This document shows, piece by piece, positions 14,913-20,901 of a stretch of DNA of 20,901 nt. The stretch comes from CAKZSU01 sp044223895. GTDB lineage: Bacteria; Patescibacteriota; Microgenomatia; UBA10105; UBA927. The notes beneath the pieces are model-generated. The model had not been told where the DNA came from. It did no database searches and worked only from the letters and a program-made list of their open reading frames with translations. Each line of letters starts with the position of its first letter. Position 1 is the stretch's first letter. The translations under genes were made by a program, and so were the position numbers. The stretch spans positions 1-20,901 of the forward strand of contig JBGALL010000028.1 in NCBI GenBank assembly GCA_044223895.1, in the 5' to 3' direction.

Positions 14913-17204
14913 TTATTTATCTTCAAAAATAGTTACCTGAGAAGATATAACTCCATCGATAGAAGACAAGACTTGGGTCACAGCATTCATAACCTCTGGC
15001 CTTACATCTGCTGGATCAAAATAAAAGACTAACTGGGTTCGCTCCCCTCCCCGAATCCGCTGAACCACATCATGAACGATATCGACATTTTTTTTACCAG
15101 TGATCGCAATACTCCAACGAAGTTTATTGGTAACAGTTGATTGGACACCAGCAATATCTTTTATCTGAACAGTTAATGTATACAGTGATTTCCAGTAACT
15201 TTCCATAGTAGTACTGAGGGCAGCGAATTGTTCATCAGTTAATTCTCCCAAACCAGACGCCAATAAAATATCTTCGGTGGTGTATTTATTGGAGAGCAGT
15301 AGATGTGTTGCTTTGGCAAAATCATACATATTGGGGTCATGATCGACTCGACGGGTTATCCGTCGCCAACCATGATCTTTAATAGCCTCTTTATACACTT
15401 CGAAGTGATCACTCTTCGTACGTTTGAGAAATAAATATCTCCGCCGCAGAGCCTGATAGATTTCTGGCTTACGAAAGATTGCTACTGATAAACTATTGAG
15501 CCAAGATACATCGGGATCCATAGAATCAGCATATCGCCCTGCAAAATGAATAGCCACAGTGTCAGTAGGTTGTAACTGATATGAAAAATCTTTACATTCT
15601 TGTCCATTGATGACCACCTTCTGAACTAAATGAAATTGTTTATAGCGCAATAAAAAGTCGAGGACGGTTGAATTATTAGGAACGATTGTTTCGCCGAGAT
15701 ACGATTTATCTTTAATTTCATTGACGGTGATAATGAAATTTCCATGGAGTGACTCACCAAAGGAGATAATATCATCAGGCGTATCATTGTCACTCATACT
15801 TTGGTCATATAATTTCCGAAAGGTGGCTTGCTTTAGTTCTTCTAGATCGATCGTGTCATAGCGTGGATGCCGCTGTACGGTACTTTCCTCACCCAGTGTC
15901 AGATGTTCTAATTGGTATTGTTGCAAAGGAATCACTCTCATACGAAGATTTAAACCGTTTTTCAAACGAAGGGTAAAATAATTAGTACCGTTTACATTTC
16001 CATAACTGAGTTTCCGGAGAAATGGTGCCCATCCAAAGAAATCTCTTTCGGAAAGAGAGGTTATATTTTTATCAAGAGCTATCTGGAGAAAAGGTCGGAA
16101 GATATCTTGGGCATAGCCCACCAGAAAATCTCCACTTTCATGGACCATATCATCGATAGGGTCATCTTTCAAAACTACCGTTGCATTTATAAACCATTTA
16201 TCCTCAGGAAATTCCCATTTGTCAGGAGTTCTGGATTCATTTTGGTCAAGCTCTGAGATAACATCATACAGTTCTTTAGTTGGAGGATTTTCGAGAAGAA
16301 TGTCTAGGAATCGAGAATTATTCAGACTCGTCATACGAATTTGTTGGCTAAGTGCTTGGAGATCAACATGTTCTTGGATATGTTGTTGCACCGATTCTAT
16401 TTTACGATTAACCACACCACCGGTAGTTATGTTATCAATAATTTGAAGTGACATCTTCGATAGCTCTTCTGCTTCTTTTAGATACCCAAATTTCCAGGCA
16501 AGTGGGACATAGATATGGAGAGTTTCCTCAGCTTTTTTAATTTGTTTTTCCAGTGGCATTGAATCAATAGTAGAGAGATTATGAATGCGATCTTCGATTT
16601 TGATTAATAATACTTCTGGACGATTGATACTTTCTTCGATAACTTTTTGTAATGTTTTTACAAACTCATTGTCCTTGGATTTTGCTTTCACCTGGGTAAG
16701 GGCTTCTACTGTTGCCTGCACCTCTTCACGATGGTTTGGTAATAATTTTCGTAAAGAGCGACGGGTAACCAGATGTCCATACTTTTTGGAGTCTTCTAAG
16801 ACATCATGATCAAGTGCAGATGCAATGACCCAGGCTTTTTTGTGGTGGACTTCAGCAATTCTTTTGGCAACAGAAAGTACATGAAAGACATACTGTTCCC
16901 CACTCTCTCGTTTTTGATTTTGATGGGCATATTCGGCAATGACATAACTGGTAGCCAGCAATTGTTTGGCTTCTTCTTGCTCTTCTAAAGGGAGAATCTT
17001 CATGTATCCGTTTCTACCGAAACAACTTTCCCATATTTTTCTAAATTCCTCTTTTCCATGAAGAGTTAATTCATCGATATCAGGAACTTCTTTAAATCGC
17101 TTGGTAACTTTAAATAATGCCTCATCCAAGGCAGATTCAAAAGAAATCGGTTCGGGAGCTAATTTGGATTCTGGAGAGAACATGGTGGGTATTATATCAG
17201 TCAT
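14913..17204 (-). CDS. Long RelA/SpoT-like protein: HD hydrolase half intact, synthetase half degenerate, TGS and ACT-like ends
   Basis: A 763-residue protein with the layout of a long RelA/SpoT homologue. The HD domain (about 80-230) has the expected metal ligands: His108 in GEQYVFHVLSVA, His133-Asp134 in ALDHDVLED, and Asp205 in KIEDRIHNL. This predicts (p)ppGpp or related nucleotide hydrolysis. The next 270 residues occupy the synthetase position but lack the ATP/GDP-binding motifs. Where GYQSLHT and EVQIRT...MH...AE.G are expected there is GTNYFTLRL and LRMRVIPLQQYQLEHLTLGE. A TGS domain (about 505-555, ETIVPNNSTVLDFLL to DTVAIHF) and a C-terminal ACT-like domain (about 690-763) follow. 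It is probably a hydrolase-only member. The true start may be Met8 (ATG at 17183), because a TATAAT lies 7 bases before it. Confidence 0.8.
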   Translation of the reverse strand: MTDIIPTMFSPESKLAPEPISFESALDEALFKVTKRFKEVPDIDELTLHGKEEFRKIWESCFGRNGYMKILPLEEQEEAKQLLATSYVIAEYAHQNQKRESGEQYVFHVLSVAKRIAEVHHKKAWVIASALDHDVLEDSKKYGHLVTRRSLRKLLPNHREEVQATVEALTQVKAKSKDNEFVKTLQKVIEESINRPEVLLIKIEDRIHNLSTIDSMPLEKQIKKAEETLHIYVPLAWKFGYLKEAEELSKMSLQIIDNITTGGVVNRKIESVQQHIQEHVDLQALSQQIRMTSLNNSRFLDILLENPPTKELYDVISELDQNESRTPDKWEFPEDKWFINATVVLKDDPIDDMVHESGDFLVGYAQDIFRPFLQIALDKNITSLSERDFFGWAPFLRKLSYGNVNGTNYFTLRLKNGLNLRMRVIPLQQYQLEHLTLGEESTVQRHPRYDTIDLEELKQATFRKLYDQSMSDNDTPDDIISFGESLHGNFIITVNEIKDKSYLGETIVPNNSTVLDFLLRYKQFHLVQKVVINGQECKDFSYQLQPTDTVAIHFAGRYADSMDPDVSWLNSLSVAIFRKPEIYQALRRRYLFLKRTKSDHFEVYKEAIKDHGWRRITRRVDHDPNMYDFAKATHLLLSNKYTTEDILLASGLGELTDEQFAALSTTMESYWKSLYTLTVQIKDIAGVQSTVTNKLRWSIAITGKKNVDIVHDVVQRIRGGERTQLVFYFDPADVRPEVMNAVTQVLSSIDGVISSQVTIFEDK

Positions 17205-17218
17205 TTGACAGAACCCAA
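17191..17218 (-). promoter_or_regulatory. Promoter for the RelA/SpoT-like gene, internal to its longest reading frame
   Basis: On the minus strand TATAAT (plus 17191-17196) is preceded after 16 bases by TTGGGT (plus 17213-17218). The -10 lies 7 bases before the ATG at 17183 and downstream of the longer start at 17204. If this promoter is used, translation must begin at 17183 on a leaderless mRNA. It overlaps the promoter of the opposite gene. Confidence 0.5.
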
Positions 17219-17233
17219 AATCAACTATAGGAT
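17205..17233 (+). promoter_or_regulatory. Promoter for the methyltransferase-like gene (leaderless)
   Basis: A perfect TTGACA at 17205-17210, a 17-base spacer and TAGGAT at 17228-17233 (4 of 6 to consensus) end 6 bases before the ATG at 17240. There is no Shine-Dalgarno sequence. The spacer contains the -35 of the opposite promoter, so the two may compete for polymerase. Confidence 0.6.
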
Positions 17234-17239
17234 AAATTC

Positions 17240-17866
17240 ATGGAAGCTACTGTAGCCGATGAAATTCAACAGCAATTACGTATTGATCAAGCAAAAAAAG
17301 CATATAGAGAAACTCTCGCGCGTAAAAACGGGCAAGTCTTAAAAGAATTAGTACGAGTACACTTGCAGGATATCCGGGATATTTTTGATGATGCCGGTAT
17401 CCCACCATTCCAATTCAGTTCAGAAAAAACAGTACTAGATCTTGGCTGTGGGGCGGACCGAAGCGATGACAAACGACCACCGATGCTTCCTCGCTATTTA
17501 GCAACCTTAGGGGTAGAGACTGTAGGAATTGATATGGCCACCAATGACCCAACGATTCCTGATATCTATCATCACATCCCTACATATTTAGATACGCACT
17601 CTTCATTACGGGATATTTTAAAGACCAACGATTGCCCAACCTCATATGATTTTATTTATTCAGCTATGACTTTTGATCCTTACAATCCCTCTCCTGCCCT
17701 TCATGCAGATAGAGTGATACGCACACAATCAGCTGAAAATATGCTTCAAAACATTATTTTTCAAGAGGGACCTCTGTTAAAACCATATGGTTTTTTGTGT
17801 TTCAATAATCACGAGCCACAACTCTGGCAAAAAAATGATCAAAATGAGTTAATTCGGCTGGTTTAA
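17240..17866 (+). CDS. Class I SAM-dependent methyltransferase-like protein
   Basis: A 208-residue soluble protein. A helical N-terminus (residues 1-50) is followed by the Rossmann-type SAM site: motif I VLDLGCGADRSDD (residues 65-77) and an acidic residue ending the second strand (TVGIDMA, Asp98). Later elements are SYDFIYSAMTFDP in the motif IV position and PLLKPYGFLCFNNHEP as the final strand region. Motif I is well preserved, so SAM binding is likely. There is no catalytic NPPY/DPPY-type motif for nucleic acid amino groups, and the substrate is unknown. The protein is short and the usual C-terminal strands are abbreviated, ending soon after FNNHEPQLW. It faces the RelA/SpoT-like gene across overlapping promoters and is followed by the Maf gene after 54 bases. 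Confidence 0.72.
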   Translation: MEATVADEIQQQLRIDQAKKAYRETLARKNGQVLKELVRVHLQDIRDIFDDAGIPPFQFSSEKTVLDLGCGADRSDDKRPPMLPRYLATLGVETVGIDMATNDPTIPDIYHHIPTYLDTHSSLRDILKTNDCPTSYDFIYSAMTFDPYNPSPALHADRVIRTQSAENMLQNIIFQEGPLLKPYGFLCFNNHEPQLWQKNDQNELIRLV

Positions 17867-17885
17867 GTACAAAATACAATAATAC

Positions 17886-17914
17886 TAGATACTTTTCTGA
17901 GAAAGGAGTATAAT
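17886..17914 (+). promoter_or_regulatory. Promoter for the Maf gene (probably leaderless)
   Basis: TAGATA at 17886-17891, a 17-base spacer and a perfect TATAAT at 17909-17914 end 6 bases before the ATG at 17921. AAGGAG at 17903-17908 overlaps the spacer and sits 12 bases before the ATG. It could act as a poor Shine-Dalgarno site only on read-through transcripts from the upstream gene. Confidence 0.6.
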
Positions 17915-17920
17915 TGCCTA

Positions 17921-18586
17921 ATGAACTTTTCTCCTCGTCCTACCACTGAACCGATTATTTACCCTACCGAGGTCGTTTTAGCCTCACAATCTGTGGGTCG
18001 TCGTACTCTTTTGGAAAAGTTAGGAATTCGCTTCCGAGTAATTGTTACCCATGTCGATGAATCAGCTATTACCGATAAAGAGCCAGCCAGAATGCTCCAA
18101 AGACGAGCAATTGCCAAAGCTGATGAAATTCTCAAGCATCCACGGGTCTACGCATTGTCAGAACAAGCCAAAACCCTTATCGTTGCTGCTGACACAGAAG
18201 CAATCATTGGTAAGAAATCGTTCGGCAAAGCTGAAGATAAAAATCACGCCAAAGAAATCATCAAAGAATTAATGGGTAAGACCCATACCGTAGTCACCGC
18301 AGTGTCGATCATCCTCTTTGATCAAGGAAAAGAAACCAAACGATGGAACAAAACCTTAGAAACCAAAGTAACTCTTCGCAAATTAACTGGTCCTGAACTT
18401 GATTTATACGTTTCTCGCTATGATTTCACCAGATTTTCAGCGGGGTATGCACTTTCCGAAACTCCCTGGGACTTAATTACTAAGATTGATGGATCCTACA
18501 CTAATGTTGTTGGATTACCATTCGAAATTGTCTTACCTATCTTTAAGTCACTTGATATTATAGCCATGCCCAAAACAATGCTCTAA
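17921..18586 (+). CDS. maf: Maf-family nucleoside triphosphate pyrophosphatase
   Basis: A 221-residue member of the Maf/HAM1-like nucleotide pyrophosphatases, which hydrolyse non-canonical or excess NTPs to NMP and pyrophosphate. Family signatures appear in order: LASQSVGRR (residues 20-28; LASxSPRR in most members, here Val instead of Pro), VDES (45-48), AADTE (89-93, catalytic Asp91), the GK-rich loop before ED (FGKAED), GKTHTVVTAV with His122, RFSAGYALSE in place of KAGGYxIQG, and IDGSYTNVVGLPFE near the end. The Ala/Gly changes in LASQSVGRR and SAGYALSE are unusual but keep the charged residues. It leads a probable operon with 18614-19327 and 19329-20213. The Maf sub-type (dTTP/UTP or m7GTP) cannot be assigned with confidence. 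Confidence 0.9.
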   Translation: MNFSPRPTTEPIIYPTEVVLASQSVGRRTLLEKLGIRFRVIVTHVDESAITDKEPARMLQRRAIAKADEILKHPRVYALSEQAKTLIVAADTEAIIGKKSFGKAEDKNHAKEIIKELMGKTHTVVTAVSIILFDQGKETKRWNKTLETKVTLRKLTGPELDLYVSRYDFTRFSAGYALSETPWDLITKIDGSYTNVVGLPFEIVLPIFKSLDIIAMPKTML

Positions 18587-18613
18587 ACAGGCTTCTTTCC
18601 TCCTAGATTATCT

Positions 18614-19327
18614 ATGTCTTCCTACGAGAGTTCATTAGCCTCCTTACTCCCCTCCGATCTACCACCTCGATATATTGGCTACGATATCGATGCAATAACC
18701 GATGATATTATCGAAGTAAATAATGCTAGTCACGATTATTTGAGCTATATATTTACCCGAAATAAAAATACTGTCTTTATTTATGGTAAAGTTCCCCGTT
18801 CTCAAGTTCAAACTTCTTTAGAAATGAGATCTGATGATCCTTCTACCCTTCGAGTGACTATTGGAGAGTTTAGTACTCCGACAATTAATAAGGATGGTCT
18901 CTCTGTCATTCAGAACAATGAATATCTCCAGGCTGTATATTCCCAGGGTGAACTTATCTCGGTGAGAGTTCGGCAAGATTGGAAACAACAGCTAAGCCCA
19001 CTATATTCACAAGTTAGTGTTTGTCACGGCTTCATCCAAGCGATACGACTTACTCAAGAAACTGATACCTCGTTACAAACAGAATGGATCCTTGCTAATC
19101 AGGGAGATGTTCACGAACAATTTGCCTTTAAGCGACATAATCATCGTTTTGGGTTTGTAGTGAATCAAGGCAGATTCAATGCGCTGACATCTTCCCCGTT
19201 CCGTGAAGAAAAATCTATTATTATTCCCTCTCGGGTACCTGCAGACGGAACCTCAATGGTACAAAACAAACCACATCATATAGGAGAATATTTAGGATCA
19301 CTCGAAGCATATATTTATAAACCCTAA
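18614..19327 (+). CDS. Unknown conserved-looking protein, 237 residues
   Basis: No family recognised. The protein is soluble and rich in predicted beta strands: YLSYIFTRNKNTVFIYGKV, TLRVTIGEFS, ELISVRVRQDW, LQTEWILANQGDVHE, RFGFVVNQGRFNA, KSIIIPSRVP, GEYLGSLEAYIYKP. It has no signal peptide or TM segment. The codon pattern looks like that of the neighbours, and the frame is uninterrupted over its length, so it is taken as a real gene. It starts 27 bases after the Maf stop, and the next gene begins 1 base after its own stop, so the three genes are probably co-transcribed and the last two translationally coupled. No function can be given. Confidence 0.62.
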   Translation: MSSYESSLASLLPSDLPPRYIGYDIDAITDDIIEVNNASHDYLSYIFTRNKNTVFIYGKVPRSQVQTSLEMRSDDPSTLRVTIGEFSTPTINKDGLSVIQNNEYLQAVYSQGELISVRVRQDWKQQLSPLYSQVSVCHGFIQAIRLTQETDTSLQTEWILANQGDVHEQFAFKRHNHRFGFVVNQGRFNALTSSPFREEKSIIIPSRVPADGTSMVQNKPHHIGEYLGSLEAYIYKP

Positions 19328-19328
19328 T

Positions 19329-20213
19329 ATGGAACGATACCGACCTCTTCAGCTGGTATCAACCGAATCCGTAGGAGTCTTTGGGACCGCCGATCATGTC
19401 GCAGAAGTAAACGCGTATGGTTTTGAGCAAGGGATTGTAGATGGGGTTGAGTTGATGGCTTTTCGACCATCGTGGCGTCTTCAGATGATGATAGAAGGCC
19501 TCGCCAAAAGAAATATTGGCATCGATCATCTGCACGGCAGAACGGGTGGCAATGGTCGGGATATCATCGATACCTTGAAATTACGACTGGTAGCTAATCC
19601 TGCCTTAGTTCCTTCGTCATATTTAATAGAAACAACTCCTCAAGAGATAGGAGTACTCTTCCACCATCCAGAAGCTTCAAAATCAGAACTACAGAAAACG
19701 ATCTTAAATAGTACCCAAGGTCAGAAGATTTGGGTAGAAAATCATCATGGAGATCACGCAGTACCCGACATGGTAAATCTCGTTCTGGCCATGAGAAACC
19801 ACTCTATTCCTGCGGCTGGTATGTTTGATGTCTGTCACTATTTAGGGGCAGAAAATTTAAAGGATATGAAACTATTTCCCAAGGCCTATGAACAGATGCT
19901 GGGATATCTGGATGAACTATTAGAGCGAAAAGATAGTCAAGGAAACTATATTATTGATGGATTTCATATTCCTACCGGCGCATTCGCTGATGATTCCCTA
20001 CCAATGACCTTTCTCCATAAACCAGAAAATCACCACCTATTACGACGATTGGGAGAAAAGTTGACCAATCGCATAGCCTGTATGGTCATTGAACATCAAG
20101 ACAACAATAAGCTGGGAGCATTTTATTTACGCAAATCCCAAAGGGTAAAACAAGCAGCTATCAAGCGGCATAATATTCAACTTCTGACGGACACAGGTTT
20201 ATTACGAAAATAA
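19329..20213 (+). CDS. Xylose isomerase-like TIM-barrel protein
   Basis: A 294-residue protein with a pattern typical of the AP endonuclease 2 / xylose-isomerase-like TIM barrel. VDGVELMAF ends strand 2 with Glu41, GIDHLHGR contributes His67 and His69, KIWVENHHGDH contributes Glu137 and His139, and AAGMFDVCHY contributes Asp167 and His170. These acidic and His residues at strand ends are the usual divalent-metal ligands of the family. Later parts hold a helix (AYEQMLGYLDELLERK) and DGFHIPTGAF, with His in the strand-7 position. The substrate is unknown; sugar isomerase/epimerase or phosphoesterase-like activities are both seen in the fold. It starts 1 base after the previous stop and is probably the last gene of the Maf operon. 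A weak 5-bp hairpin (20227-20241) lies just after its stop. Confidence 0.6.
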   Translation: MERYRPLQLVSTESVGVFGTADHVAEVNAYGFEQGIVDGVELMAFRPSWRLQMMIEGLAKRNIGIDHLHGRTGGNGRDIIDTLKLRLVANPALVPSSYLIETTPQEIGVLFHHPEASKSELQKTILNSTQGQKIWVENHHGDHAVPDMVNLVLAMRNHSIPAAGMFDVCHYLGAENLKDMKLFPKAYEQMLGYLDELLERKDSQGNYIIDGFHIPTGAFADDSLPMTFLHKPENHHLLRRLGEKLTNRIACMVIEHQDNNKLGAFYLRKSQRVKQAAIKRHNIQLLTDTGLLRK

Positions 20214-20329
20214 AACCTATAGTTGAAACTGCTCTCCAGTTATTCTACAATTAAATCCTCTTTTTTGTACCGTTCACTCACTTATCGCGTGTATGTTTGG
20301 GACAAATAAGAAGCACCTTAATAGCGCAT

Positions 20330-20384
20330 ACGAACGATGCCAGGCAAAGATGAATCTCGTCTTTACCTCGTATCGTTCGTTTTT
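20330..20384 (+). terminator. Long two-part hairpin followed by a U-run: terminator or structured 5' leader
   Basis: ACGAACGAT (20330-20338) pairs perfectly with ATCGTTCGT (20372-20380). Inside it AGGCAAAGA (20342-20350) pairs with TCTTTACCT (20360-20368) with one mismatch, around a 9-base loop. Small internal bulges join the two stems, and the outer stem runs into TTTTT (20380-20384). It may be the terminator of the Maf operon, 117 bases after the last stop, or an element in the leader of the gene at 20458. The rest of 20214-20457 shows nothing else convincing. Confidence 0.6.
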
Positions 20385-20457
20385 AGAGAAAGGATGAATG
20401 TAAAGAAGCACTCACACTCGTAAGATCATATTTAAAGAAGTGAAAAGGAAAACACTA

Positions 20458-20901
20458 ATGGCCCAAGATGCAGTTCCAACAATTCAGATGACTTCTATAC
20501 CCGTAGAAGAAGCTGAATCCGTACTTATATCGGATTATCCATTATCTCAACCAAAAATTGACCCCATGTTGAAGGTAATGGAAATCGTAGCTCACTCAGG
20601 AAAACCTGATACAAACTTTAAGATGGTGACATATAAACGGAATAATATAACTGCCCGACTGCTGGTTTGTCGTAACCTGATAGGTAAAAAACTCATTGCC
20701 TGTGTCACCGTTTATCAAGGGGCTTCGATACTCCCTTGCACCATGCATATTGCCGCAGGAAAAGTATGCGATTGGTCTGATCAACGGATGGGAGTTAAGC
20801 ATGACAAGGCTATTCAGTTCTTCCTCCTAAAGGCAATTCTGAGCAATGTGGTAGTTCATATCTATCCTAACGATCTAACGGAAAAGCCCTTCACCATTGA
20901 A
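20458..20901 (+). CDS. Unknown protein, 5' part only (runs off the window)
   Basis: The frame opens with ATG at 20458 and stays open for 148 codons to the end of the window without a stop. AAGGA at 20445-20449 lies 8 bases upstream and supports this start, so unlike several genes here it seems to have a Shine-Dalgarno-led leader. The visible part is soluble, with strand-helix alternation (NFKMVTYKRNNITARLLVC, KKLIACVTVYQG, HDKAIQFFLLKAIL, VVVHIYPND) and four cysteines. I do not recognise a family. The hairpin at 20330-20384 may lie in its 5' leader. A reverse-strand frame over the same bases is a shadow. Confidence 0.6.
   Translation, partial: MAQDAVPTIQMTSIPVEEAESVLISDYPLSQPKIDPMLKVMEIVAHSGKPDTNFKMVTYKRNNITARLLVCRNLIGKKLIACVTVYQGASILPCTMHIAAGKVCDWSDQRMGVKHDKAIQFFLLKAILSNVVVHIYPNDLTEKPFTIE

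Noticed and set aside
16219..16988. Plus-strand frames over the RelA/SpoT-like gene
   Set aside because: They lie opposite the HD and middle regions of a long intact gene and look like compositional shadows.
17903..17908. AAGGAG as the Shine-Dalgarno site of the Maf gene
   Set aside because: It is 12 bases from the ATG and lies within the promoter spacer; with the TATAAT at 17909-17914 the mRNA would start after it.
20227..20241. AACTG/CAGTT hairpin as terminator of the TIM-barrel gene
   Set aside because: Only five base pairs with no T-run directly after it; too weak to call.
20394..20423. A nine-codon leader peptide (MNVKKHSHS) before the last gene
   Set aside because: It has an AAAGGA nearby and two His codons, but the hairpin lies before it and not after it, so a classical His attenuator does not fit; chance is likely.

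Overview
The window looks like chromosomal DNA of a Patescibacteria/CPR bacterium, most likely of the Microgenomates type. This rests on AT-rich, tightly packed genes, a small signal-anchor protein with the 'TRSRA' motif after its membrane segment (14544-14912), stand-alone receivers of the 'LTNLAG' kind, TGA used as a stop (which argues against Gracilibacteria-type recoding), and several genes with no recognisable family. The assignment is an inference. No tRNA, rRNA, CRISPR array, transposase or phage gene was seen.

Layout. (1) 2-319: 3' end of a class A beta-lactamase-like serine hydrolase. (2) 385-7322, plus strand: a sensory operon with gaps of 2-7 bases apart from one internal break. 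It encodes a multi-TM Cache sensor that ends where a HAMP domain would begin, a FIST sensor, a PAS-PAS protein broken by a deletion/frameshift, a CHASE4-HAMP sensor, and one soluble PAS-PAS histidine kinase whose C-terminus carries twelve perfect copies of a 9-bp repeat. (3) 11492-7319, minus strand: a four-gene unit with a GNAT/LuxI-like protein, a pyruvoyl-dependent histidine decarboxylase homologue, a 7TM-GAF histidine kinase and a stand-alone receiver. (4) 11580-14912, plus strand: a divergent KAS III (FabH-like) enzyme with an intact Cys-His-Asn triad, another stand-alone receiver with a near-consensus promoter, a 406-aa protein with kinase-like HxxN/DFE motifs, and a small membrane-anchored Cys-containing protein. 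(5) 17204-14913, minus strand: a long RelA/SpoT-like protein with an intact HD hydrolase half and a degenerate synthetase half. (6) 17240-20213, plus strand: a SAM methyltransferase-like protein, a Maf nucleotide pyrophosphatase, an unknown protein and a xylose-isomerase-like TIM-barrel protein. (7) A structured intergenic region, then the 5' part of an unknown gene running off the end.

How it may work together. The region is dominated by signalling. The most unusual part is the pyruvoyl-type histidine decarboxylase, co-transcribed with a GNAT/LuxI-like protein and a dedicated two-component pair and lying opposite a KAS III-like enzyme. Decarboxylase, possible acyltransferase and acyl-thioester condensing enzyme together suggest production, and perhaps sensing, of a small amine or acylated-amine metabolite. 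This is a hypothesis; only the decarboxylase, KAS III and kinase family calls are well supported. The second notable part is the sensory operon, where several sensor proteins without kinases seem to share one soluble kinase, two of them ending in the same 26-residue helix.

Promoters. Three plus-strand genes (12847, 17240, 17921) have a -10 hexamer exactly 6 bases before the ATG with a -35-like hexamer 17 bases further up, and one minus-strand gene has a TATAAT 7 bases before an internal ATG. This pattern predicts leaderless mRNAs. Genes inside operons can use Shine-Dalgarno sites (clearest at 7702).
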